From NCBI GenBank assembly GCA_948482865.1, contig CAOMHR010000022.1, forward strand, positions 1 through 14,019: a DNA stretch of 14,019 nucleotides, in the 5' to 3' direction. Each line of letters starts with the position of its first letter. The first letter of the stretch is position 1. The position numbers were made by a program, and so were the translations under genes. This document shows positions 1 to 6,177 of the stretch, piece by piece. Under the pieces are notes generated by a model. That model saw only the letters and a program-made list of their open reading frames with translations. It did not search any database and was not told the DNA's origin. The stretch comes from Christensenellaceae bacterium (GTDB lineage Bacteria; Bacillota; Clostridia; Christensenellales; Borkfalkiaceae).

Positions 1-822
1 GATTGAAAAAGCTACCGTAAGCGAAGTAACGTCGGCTTCGTTTTTGACGAGAAACTGTGAATAACACTTTCTGGGGCGGCTGTTAATAAGTTTAAGCCCT
101 TCGTAAACCAAGTCCCTGTTTTCGCCCGTAAGCGGCACGCTGTCCGCAACCGTCGCAATTGCGGCAAAATCGAGATATTTATACGCGTCTTCTCCGTTTA
201 ACGCAACGGCGACTTTCAGCGCAACGCCTGCGCCGCAGAGATTGTCGTAAATATAACCGTCGTTAAACTTGGGGTTGATACATATGCAGTCGGGTACGTT
301 TTCGGGCAGTTCGTGGTGGTCGGTTACTATAACTTCCGCGCCCTGTTCCTTGATATACTCCACTTCTTCCGCGCAGGAAATTCCGCAGTCAACCGTAATA
401 AAAAGCTGGGGAAACTCTTCTTCGAAAATGGCGTCAACGGCGGCTCTGGTTATTCCGTAACCTTCGCGGCGCTCGGGAACGTACACGATAGGCTCTATGC
501 CGAAATCGCGCAAAGCGGCGCTCATTATAGTTGCCGCGCAAATTCCGTCGGCGTCATAGTCGCCGTAAACAACGACCGCCCAGTCTTCGTCGCGCGCCCT
601 TGTAATCAGTTCTACCGCTTCCTTCATACCCTGCATTTTAAATGGGGAAATAAAGTGTCCGCGCGAAGGTTTTATAAACGCTTCAATCTTTTGCCTGTCG
701 TCGATTCCGCGACCGTACAGGATTGCAACCGTATCTTCCAAAAGACCGACTTCGGCGGCAAGCGACTTTATGTTATTAAGTTGTTCCGCCGAAAATTCGC
801 GTTCGGATAATACTCTTTTCAT
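1..822 (-). CDS. recJ: Single-stranded-DNA-specific exonuclease RecJ, N-terminal part (cut by the window edge)
   Basis: The 274 residues visible read from the ATG at 822 to the left edge without a stop; the rest lies outside the window. RecJ is a 5'-3' exonuclease on single-stranded DNA, acting in recombination and mismatch repair. The DHH-family motifs are clear: DYDADG (residues 88-93, metal-binding aspartates), VDCGIS (144-149), DHHE (168-171), then LCGAGVALK (195-203) and ATVADSVPL (223-231). Full-length RecJ proteins are usually 550-800 residues, so the DHHA1 and OB parts are missing only because of the edge. The gene follows secF after 44 nt that contain a hairpin. The only Shine-Dalgarno-like run, TAAGG, sits unusually close to the ATG, so the exact start is less certain than the identity. 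Confidence 0.95.
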   Translation of the reverse strand, partial: MKRVLSEREFSAEQLNNIKSLAAEVGLLEDTVAILYGRGIDDRQKIEAFIKPSRGHFISPFKMQGMKEAVELITRARDEDWAVVVYGDYDADGICAATIMSAALRDFGIEPIVYVPERREGYGITRAAVDAIFEEEFPQLFITVDCGISCAEEVEYIKEQGAEVIVTDHHELPENVPDCICINPKFNDGYIYDNLCGAGVALKVAVALNGEDAYKYLDFAAIATVADSVPLTGENRDLVYEGLKLINSRPRKCYSQFLVKNEADVTSLTVAFSI

Positions 823-835
823 ACCTTAATAGACA

Positions 836-858
836 AAAGGCGGGTGTTACCCGCCTTT
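836..858 (-). terminator. Hairpin between secF and recJ (terminator or attenuator)
   Basis: Perfect 10-bp inverted repeat with a 3-nt loop (836-845 with 849-858), placed 8 nt after the secF stop. Read on the minus strand the 3' arm ends in CCGCCTTTTGTCT, a short imperfect T run. The hairpin is strong but the tail is weak, so partial termination before recJ is more likely than full termination. On the plus strand it is followed by T-rich sequence as well, but no plus-strand gene is present. Confidence 0.5.
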
Positions 859-866
859 AAATTTCT

Positions 867-1847
867 TTAAAACTTTTTTGATATTTTGCGTGTTTCTTTA
901 AAATTTTCTCCTATGCGTTTAAAGCGGGAATATACCGCCGGAGTGAAGAACAACGTTCCGTACACGCACGATATTGCGCTTACCAATCCCAGAAGCACAG
1001 GAATTGCAATTTGGATTACCGACAGTGCGCTTATAGACATAAGTACGAAAAGTATCGCTGCTACAGCCGCAACGCACACGGACGCAACGCAAATACTTAC
1101 AAGACTTTGTTTTGCGCACAAGTCAACCTGTTCGAAGTTAGTAAGCTTTGCAAACTGCTCGTCCTTTATATTTTTCCGTGCCCTGTCAAACAGGAAAGCA
1201 CAACCTATCATAGTCATAAGCACGTTGAGCGTAGCAAATACTATCACCGTGGAAGACACGGGTATGCGGCAAAGCGACAAAAGGCACACAAAAATTGCAA
1301 GATTGTGAACATCGGCAAGCAACGCAGACAGCGCCATTGTAAGTTTATACCTGATTGCAAAGTAAATGAACTGCAACACTACCGAAGCCGCAAGCGCGAC
1401 AGAGCCGTAAATGATTACGTTTGCGCCGCCGAGTCCTGTTTTCACCGTATGGTAAACCGCAGAACTGAGCCCCGTCATATCCGCGCTTTCGTCCTTCAAC
1501 TTAGCGTTTATGGCTTCAACGGCAGCCTGTATTTTTGCTGTATCGCTGTTTTCGGAAAATTTGAAAGTCAGCTCGCCGCCGTCGGTAGCTTTGGAGTAAT
1601 TGTAATATTTTACGCCGTTGTTTTTAAACTCTTCGTCGCAAAGGTCGCGCAGCTCGTCGTCCTTACCGAAATCGAGAACAACGTAAGACACGGTTACGCT
1701 TTGATAGCTTTTGTATTCGCCGCTGTAATTGAAGTAGCCGTCCGCCACAAAATGACATACGCAACCGACCGCTATACCGAGCGCAATAATTACCGCAGAA
1801 ACGATAATCATAATGTGCATTTTTGCAGAAATTTTTAAATTAGTCAT
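867..1847 (-). CDS. secF: Divergent SecF-like protein-export subunit
   Basis: 326 residues, the usual SecF length. The layout fits SecF: one membrane helix (about 10-33), an extracytoplasmic P4 region (about 35-140), then five more helices (about 143-165, 170-192, 198-221, 248-270, 276-303). The IRYKLTMALSALLADV stretch (165-180) matches the family IRF/IRY...ALLHDV region, and FLFDRARKN (218-226) matches VVFDRIREN. SecDF is an RND-family accessory that helps complete Sec translocation. Key residues differ: by motif alignment, the Asp in the family INDTIVV motif is Gly215 and the Arg of the following helix is Gln247. The ATG overlaps the secD stop by 8 nt (ATGACTAA), with GGGAGG upstream, implying translational coupling. 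The position after secD and before recJ supports the call. Confidence 0.85.
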   Translation of the reverse strand: MTNLKISAKMHIMIIVSAVIIALGIAVGCVCHFVADGYFNYSGEYKSYQSVTVSYVVLDFGKDDELRDLCDEEFKNNGVKYYNYSKATDGGELTFKFSENSDTAKIQAAVEAINAKLKDESADMTGLSSAVYHTVKTGLGGANVIIYGSVALAASVVLQFIYFAIRYKLTMALSALLADVHNLAIFVCLLSLCRIPVSSTVIVFATLNVLMTMIGCAFLFDRARKNIKDEQFAKLTNFEQVDLCAKQSLVSICVASVCVAAVAAILFVLMSISALSVIQIAIPVLLGLVSAISCVYGTLFFTPAVYSRFKRIGENFKETRKISKKF

Positions 1848-3354
1848 CTACGGGTACCTCCCTTTTGAAGCCGCAGAAAGCGAACTTATCTTTTGCGGAC
1901 GACGACAAAACGTACCACATAAATCTTGTAAACCAGTACAGGATGTACGAAGCAACCGACGCAATGAAGAATATGAATGCGCAAGCAAAAATTTCACCCG
2001 CACAGGTAAACATACAAATTAACGTTGTCATTAGCGAAACAAGCACCAATACCACGTGCAGATCCAATATCGCCGTAAGTCTTGAACGGTAGCCCGCTTT
2101 GATAGCCGCGCGCATAGTTTTGCCGCGCTTGGTTTCGCCGCGGATAGCTTCGAACGCCGCGAAGTTAGAACCGCACAGAAGCGCAAGCCCCAAAATTATC
2201 ATGAACGCGCCCGCGACGGTGAGTTGTATTTCGATAAGAAGCACGGAAGTTATAATTACAAGCGCATAGATTAAAATCATAATTGCGTTGACAAGCCCCA
2301 GCTTCCTGTATTTAACAATAGAGAATACTATCGCGCCCGCGAAGAGAACAAGCAGTGACACAAACAGATATATCGCCGCATTGTCGCCGAGAGTCGCGGA
2401 ACCGTAGTTGATTTTAAGCGAATCGGAAACGCCGTAATCCAGATTTAAAACTTCGCCGTTAGCCGCCGAATTTAAAATTATAGAATAATCTTCCGCATAG
2501 GAAGCGTCGTTTACGCTGATATAGAAGCTGTTTCCCGTTATAGCTTCCGATATGGTGAGCGACAGAAGCTGGGTTTCGCCAACGTAGAAGTTGAGCGCGG
2601 TTTCTTCGTCCGCCATCATATCCGAAGTCAGTTTACCTATACCCTTTTTACCTTCTGCGGTAAGTCTTATCTTGACGGCATAGTTGTTTGCAGCCGAATA
2701 TTTTGTAAAACTCTTGAAGTAATCAGCCGCCGTGTCCTTTGCGGGAATGCTGTGTTTTTCACTGCTTACCGAAAGTTCGCCGCTGGTGGAAAGATACTGT
2801 ATTGTACGGCTTATTTTAGCCGTTTCGTCAGAGCGTGCCGTTGCGTTGTTCTGCTTATACGCCGAATACGAAAAATTGGTGGGAACGGCTATGCGTATCG
2901 TATAGTCGTCCTGAACGGACAGCGAATAACTTGAATAACCCTTTCTGTCAAAACGGGCGGAAAGAACTTCAACGTCCTTTTTCACCTTGTCCGAAAGATT
3001 GTTTTCTTCGTCTTCAAGAAGGTCTTTTTCAACGTAAACGCTTCCGCGCTGCACGTATTTGCCCGTATATTTTTCGTACTTTTCCAGCTTGTCCGCATAA
3101 CCGTCTTCACCTTCAACGGGTAAAGCGGGCAGACCTTCGAAATAGTCCGCAGCCGAAATTACTCCTTCGGGATACAAAACGGTCGTAGCTTCCCCCGTAA
3201 GGTCTGCGCCGAGACGAATACTGCTTATAAAAGAATTATATCTTTTTACGCCGTTGGAATTGGGCACCGCGCACGACACGGTGGCAAAAAACCCAAGAAC
3301 CAGGATTGCGGCAAGTAATATCGCCGTTATTATCGCCGATTTGATTTTGCCCAT
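1840..3354 (-). CDS. secD: Divergent SecD-like protein-export subunit
   Basis: 504 residues. The N-terminal membrane helix (about 6-29) is followed by IRLGADLTGE (46-55), the counterpart of the SecD LGLDLxGG motif. A large extracytoplasmic domain (about 35-322) is rich in Ser, Lys and Asp. Five further helices (about 325-347, 352-373, 378-402, 430-450, 455-483) contain FEAIRGETKRGKTMRAAIKAGY (401-422), matching FERIxEExxxGxxxxxAIxxGF, and AILDLHV (428-434) for the usual ILDANVT. The family VDAN in transmembrane helix 4 reads CGSN (394-397), so the intramembrane Asp is Gly395. It starts at an ATG with AGGAG 9 nt upstream and has its own consensus-like promoter. SecD acts with SecF at SecYEG, drawing exported chains outward. 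Confidence 0.87.
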   Translation of the reverse strand: MGKIKSAIITAILLAAILVLGFFATVSCAVPNSNGVKRYNSFISSIRLGADLTGEATTVLYPEGVISAADYFEGLPALPVEGEDGYADKLEKYEKYTGKYVQRGSVYVEKDLLEDEENNLSDKVKKDVEVLSARFDRKGYSSYSLSVQDDYTIRIAVPTNFSYSAYKQNNATARSDETAKISRTIQYLSTSGELSVSSEKHSIPAKDTAADYFKSFTKYSAANNYAVKIRLTAEGKKGIGKLTSDMMADEETALNFYVGETQLLSLTISEAITGNSFYISVNDASYAEDYSIILNSAANGEVLNLDYGVSDSLKINYGSATLGDNAAIYLFVSLLVLFAGAIVFSIVKYRKLGLVNAIMILIYALVIITSVLLIEIQLTVAGAFMIILGLALLCGSNFAAFEAIRGETKRGKTMRAAIKAGYRSRLTAILDLHVVLVLVSLMTTLICMFTCAGEIFACAFIFFIASVASYILYWFTRFMWYVLSSSAKDKFAFCGFKREVPVDD

Positions 3355-3394
3355 CTGTTAACTCCTAAACACTTATCGATTATTTAACTATTCT

Positions 3395-3423
3395 ATTATA
3401 GTAAAAAATTAATCGTCAGTCAA
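3395..3423 (-). promoter_or_regulatory. Promoter for secD-secF
   Basis: Minus-strand TTGACT (3423-3418), a 17-nt spacer, then TATAAT (3400-3395), about 40 nt upstream of the secD ATG. The match is 11 of 12 to the sigma-A consensus with optimal spacing. It means secDF can be expressed independently of the SCIFF genes upstream. Confidence 0.75.
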
Positions 3424-3480
3424 TTGTTTTAATTATTTATCGGCAATTTTTTTATCCGTAACCAAAGTATTTTAAAACCG

Positions 3481-3497
3481 TACGGATTTTTGCCGTA
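3481..3497 (-). terminator. Weak hairpin after the SCIFF maturase
   Basis: A 5-bp stem (TACGG/CCGTA) with a 7-nt loop lies just past the scfB stop. On the minus strand it is followed by CGGTTTTAAAAT. The stem is short, so I consider this only a possible weak terminator before the secD promoter. Confidence 0.3.
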
Positions 3498-3501
3498 TTA
3501 T

Positions 3502-4809
3502 TTAATCTTTAAGCTCTTTTTTGCGCGAAAGCGAATGCATTCCGCACTCTATACGCTTTTTCATCATTGCGCAGGTGACGGGATACGGTGTATTCATATC
3601 TCCCGTAAAATGATAATTGTTCGCGCTGCAACCGCCGCTGCATATAAATTTTGCAAAACAGTCGCCGCACTGCTTTCTCGTAAACAGGCATGACTGCGCG
3701 AATTTTTCCCTGATTTGTTTATTAAGAACGCCATCGAAGACGTTGCCCATTAAAAAATCCTTGTCGCCCGCAAATTGGTGGCAGGGGTAAATATCGCCGC
3801 TCGGAACAACCGAAAAATATTCGTTACCAGCGCCGCACGCCGAAACTCGTTTTTGTAGGCATACGCCCCCTTCCAGATCGATATTGAAGTGGAAAAAGTT
3901 GAAGCCCTGACCCTTTTCGTACTTTTCAAGATACTTGTCGCACAATACTTCGTACTCTTCGCAGACGCGGGGAAGATGCTCTTCCTTTATCTGCAAATCG
4001 TCAATGTCGGTGACGACGGGTTCCATTGAAATACTGTCAAAACCGTTTTCCGCAAGGAAAATAACGTCCTTTGAAAAGTCGAGATTTTTTGCCGTAAACG
4101 TACCGCGGACGTAGTAACTTTTATCGCCGCGCGAACGGACGAATTTTTTAACGTTTTCAATAACGTAATCGAAACTGCCCTTACCGTTTTTGGTTTTACG
4201 GATAGCGTCGTGTACTTCCTTTCTGCCGTCTAAAGAAAGCACCACGTTTTCCATTTCGCGGTTGAAAAAGTCTATTGCGTCGTCGTCAAGCAAAAGCGCG
4301 TTTGTGGTAGTTGTGAATAAAAACTTTTTACCCGCCTTTTCGCCTTCCGCACGGGCGTAAGCGACTACATTTTTTATAGTCTGCAAGCACATCAAAGGCT
4401 CGCCGCCGAAAAAGTCCACTTCAAGAACTTTTCTGTTGCCGCTGTTTTTTATGAGAAAATCTATCGCCGTTTTCGCCGTTTCTTCGCTCATAAACTCACG
4501 CGCGGAATGATACGCGCCTTCATCCGCGAAACAGTAACGGCACCTTAAATTGCAGTCGTGGCAAATATGCAGACAGAGCGCCTTTACTTCATTTGACTTT
4601 AAAGGATAAGTCTTTACTTCTTCTTTATACAAAAGTCCCTTTTCCTTTAATTGCGCAATATCATTCTCTATTTCCGAAATTTCGGCTGCGGAAAGATTTG
4701 CGGTATTACCCTTTAAATAAGCGGCTGTTTTTTCGTCGCATTCGTGCAGACTTCCGCTGCCCGAGTCGTATATGTAATTTTTATCTTTATAATTAAATAC
4801 GTGTATCAT
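3502..4809 (-). CDS. scfB: Radical SAM SCIFF maturase (thioether-forming, six-cysteine peptide)
   Basis: 435 residues. The N-terminal part (about 1-65, starting IHVFNYKDKNYIYDSGSG) corresponds to the peptide-recognition (RRE) domain of SCIFF maturases. The radical SAM core has CNLRCRYC with C86, C90 and C93 binding the SAM-coordinating 4Fe-4S cluster, and FFGGEPLM (133-140) for SAM binding. A C-terminal SPASM region carries many cysteines (C317, C325, C343, C374, C381, C384, C390, C394, C413, C422) for auxiliary clusters. Family members (CteB type) use SAM radical chemistry to form Cys-to-Thr thioether links in the SCIFF peptide, encoded here immediately upstream. The ATG at 4809 gives the family-typical IHVF N-terminus. 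No Shine-Dalgarno lies close to this ATG, and a strong hairpin lies in the 51-nt gap to the peptide gene. Confidence 0.95.
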   Translation of the reverse strand: MIHVFNYKDKNYIYDSGSGSLHECDEKTAAYLKGNTANLSAAEISEIENDIAQLKEKGLLYKEEVKTYPLKSNEVKALCLHICHDCNLRCRYCFADEGAYHSAREFMSEETAKTAIDFLIKNSGNRKVLEVDFFGGEPLMCLQTIKNVVAYARAEGEKAGKKFLFTTTTNALLLDDDAIDFFNREMENVVLSLDGRKEVHDAIRKTKNGKGSFDYVIENVKKFVRSRGDKSYYVRGTFTAKNLDFSKDVIFLAENGFDSISMEPVVTDIDDLQIKEEHLPRVCEEYEVLCDKYLEKYEKGQGFNFFHFNIDLEGGVCLQKRVSACGAGNEYFSVVPSGDIYPCHQFAGDKDFLMGNVFDGVLNKQIREKFAQSCLFTRKQCGDCFAKFICSGGCSANNYHFTGDMNTPYPVTCAMMKKRIECGMHSLSRKKELKD

Positions 4810-4820
4810 ATAAATTAAAT

Positions 4821-4849
4821 TTAAGGAGCAGACAACATCTGCTCCTTAA
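4821..4849 (-). terminator. Perfect 12-bp hairpin between SCIFF peptide and maturase genes
   Basis: Inverted repeat TTAAGGAGCAGA (4849-4838 on the minus strand), 5-nt loop, TCTGCTCCTTAA, followed by AATTTAATTTAT and then the maturase ATG. It starts 12 nt after the scfA stop. The AT-rich tail lacks a pure T run, so I read it as a partial terminator or a 3'-end stabiliser that lets the small peptide be made in excess over its enzyme. The only AAGGAG near scfB is in the 5' arm, paired and about 34 nt from the ATG. Confidence 0.65.
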
Positions 4850-4860
4850 TGGGTTTAAAT

Positions 4861-5016
4861 TTATTTATTCTTTTCGGGATTCTGTTCTCTTGTAATTCTT
4901 TCACAGCTTTGGTTGCCTACCGTGCAGCTTGTTTTGCAAGCGGACTGGCAGGTGCTTCTGCATTCGCCGCAACCCGTAACCTTTTTTTCGGCAGGGGTGG
5001 ATATAGTCTTAATCAT
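4861..5016 (-). CDS. scfA: SCIFF ribosomal peptide precursor (six cysteines in forty-five)
   Basis: 51-residue peptide with six cysteines at positions 16, 19, 23, 27, 31 and 38. The core CQSACKTSCTVGNQSCE (23-39) is the near-invariant SCIFF signature. The N-terminal part (MIKTISTPAEKKVTG) is the leader read by the maturase. The tail ERITREQNPEKNK is a few residues longer than in the commonest SCIFF peptides. The threonines between cysteines (T22, T29, T32) are potential thioether acceptors. A good AAGGAG lies 10 nt upstream of the ATG and a promoter about 45 nt upstream. SCIFF is nearly universal in Clostridia, and its final product and role remain poorly defined. The maturase gene follows directly. 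Confidence 0.96.
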   Translation of the reverse strand: MIKTISTPAEKKVTGCGECRSTCQSACKTSCTVGNQSCERITREQNPEKNK

Positions 5017-5061
5017 CTTGAAAATCTCCTTTAAAGTATATGTCTTGAATTAATTAAATTA

Positions 5062-5090
5062 ATTATAGAATACCCTTTGAAAAAAATCAA
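5062..5090 (-). promoter_or_regulatory. Promoter for the SCIFF peptide gene
   Basis: Minus-strand TTGATT (5090-5085), 17-nt spacer, TATAAT (5067-5062). The predicted start of transcription lies about 38 nt before the scfA ATG. It lies in the 140-nt gap (5017-5156) after the TIGR04086 gene, so the SCIFF pair can be transcribed independently. A further weak dyad in that gap (TTTGCG/CGCAAA, 5108-5129) has no T tail and I do not call it a terminator. Confidence 0.72.
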
Positions 5091-5156
5091 GTGTTTTGAA
5101 CAATGTATTTGCGCCGACCGCACCGCAAACCCTTATTTATGCGACGTGGCGGAAAT

Positions 5157-5525
5157 TCAGGCGGATTTTTTTACGTTGACCGCAATTATGCCCGTAATTG
5201 CCCCCGCAACCGCGCCGAACAAAATTTCAATTGCAAAGGTCCAGCTTATTGTAAGAGAACGCGCAATTGCGGCGTATAAGAAGTATGTAATCAAAACTGC
5301 GGCAAGTCCGTAAATTATGCCCTTTAACCAGCCCTTTTCGCCGCGGATAAAGATAAGTCCGCCCGCGACTACGGAAAGAATTTTAAATACCTGGTTAACC
5401 GGCTTGATTACCGACGGCGACAGGGAACAGAACTGGATTATAACGGTGAATACCAACACGAACACCAATGAAATTATCACTGCCGCCGAAGTTGCTTTAA
5501 TTACCTGAAACACGTGCTTTTTCAT
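5157..5525 (-). CDS. TIGR04086 family small membrane protein
   Basis: 122 residues with four predicted membrane helices (about 10-31, 43-61, 66-86, 98-117), short loops, and a basic C-terminus (VKKSA). Size, helix pattern and position between yajC and the SCIFF genes match the TIGR04086 membrane protein family, which is conserved at this locus in many Clostridia and related to Bacillus YrzE. No catalytic motif is visible and the function is unknown. Its location beside yajC and secDF suggests, but does not show, a link to the Sec membrane machinery. The start is supported by GGAGG 9 nt upstream of the ATG, but that site is inside the 3' arm of a hairpin. Confidence 0.85.
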   Translation of the reverse strand: MKKHVFQVIKATSAAVIISLVFVLVFTVIIQFCSLSPSVIKPVNQVFKILSVVAGGLIFIRGEKGWLKGIIYGLAAVLITYFLYAAIARSLTISWTFAIEILFGAVAGAITGIIAVNVKKSA

Positions 5526-5530
5526 AAATA

Positions 5531-5563
5531 AAAACCTCCGCTTTAAATGTATGCGAAGGTTTT
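5531..5563 (-). terminator. Hairpin after yajC whose 3' arm contains the next gene's ribosome binding site
   Basis: Minus-strand arms AAAACCTTCGC (5563-5553) and GCGGAGGTTTT (5541-5531) pair over 11 bp with one wobble and an 11-nt loop. They are followed by TATTT and the ATG of the TIGR04086 gene. The stem plus U-rich end looks like an intrinsic terminator for yajC. The GGAGG ribosome binding site of the next gene lies in the 3' arm, so the same fold would also hide that site. Confidence 0.6.
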
Positions 5564-5568
5564 ACTTA

Positions 5569-6069
5569 TTATTCTTTATCAGCTTTTTTGGTTTTGGAAG
5601 AAGCCTTTTTCGCGGGCTTTTCTTCAACTTTTGCTTCGGTTTCCGCAGGTTCTGCGGGAACGGCAACCGTTTCTGCGGTAGTTTCTTCCGCGGCAACTTC
5701 GGCAGCGGGTTCAACTATTTCTTCCGTGGTATCGGCAGATTTTTCGTCCGTCTTTTTAACTACCGCGGCGTCGGTCTGATAAATAGCCTGTCTGTCAAAC
5801 TTTATAAAACATTTACCCGACTTTTCCGTACCGGTTTCAAGCACGAAAGTCTGCTCTTCGTTATCCACTTCGACAACTATTCCGCAAATACCGCCTATGG
5901 TCTTTACTTTGTTGCCGGGCTGAACGGCGTTAATTAAGTCCTGCGCGTCCTTTTCCTGCTTTTTGCGGCGACGGGACGAGAAAATAAACAAACCTATTAT
6001 TGCAACTATCAGAACGCCGAAAATTATCCAGGTGACGTAATTGGGAGTTGCGAGCAACGAATTTAACAT
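5569..6069 (-). CDS. yajC: Preprotein translocase accessory subunit YajC, long acidic tail
   Basis: 166 residues. One membrane helix (about 12-31) is followed by the basic SSRRRKKQEK and the conserved YajC soluble core (about 43-100) with VQPGNKVKTIGGICGIVVEVD (49-69). YajC associates with SecDF in the membrane. The core is usual, but about 60 extra residues at the C-terminus (106-166) consist mostly of Ala, Glu, Thr, Val and Pro and end in a Lys-rich patch (KPAKKASSKTKKADKE). This tail is low-complexity and likely disordered. TTGGAG precedes the ATG. Confidence 0.93.
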   Translation of the reverse strand: MLNSLLATPNYVTWIIFGVLIVAIIGLFIFSSRRRKKQEKDAQDLINAVQPGNKVKTIGGICGIVVEVDNEEQTFVLETGTEKSGKCFIKFDRQAIYQTDAAVVKKTDEKSADTTEEIVEPAAEVAAEETTAETVAVPAEPAETEAKVEEKPAKKASSKTKKADKE

Positions 6070-6100
6070 TTTTTTATCTCCAATTTTTATTTACTTTTTA

Positions 6101-6129
6101 ACTATAATATTTTTATCGCCAATTTGCAA
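6101..6129 (-). promoter_or_regulatory. Likely promoter for yajC
   Basis: Minus-strand TTGCAA (6129-6124), 17-nt spacer, TATAGT (6106-6101) in the 108-nt gap between tgt and yajC. The match is moderate (4 of 6 and 5 of 6). A weak GCAAG/CTTGC dyad (6126-6146) overlaps the -35 box and could be the end of the tgt message. Confidence 0.5.
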
Positions 6130-6177
6130 GCATTTTAAAGCCTTGCGGAAAATATTGCACAAAACTTTCACTTTAAT

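Noticed and set aside
313..810. 165-residue plus-strand reading frame
   Set aside because: It lies wholly on the opposite strand of recJ, which has clear DHH motifs. No family features or ribosome binding site support the plus frame.
1011..1838. 275-residue plus-strand reading frame
   Set aside because: It is antisense to secF, with an unlikely Arg/Tyr/His-rich composition and no start signals; a shadow of the real gene.
5077..5313. 78-residue plus-strand reading frame starting in the scfA promoter region
   Set aside because: Most of it is antisense to the TIGR04086 gene and the first part overlaps the scfA promoter. There is no ribosome binding site.
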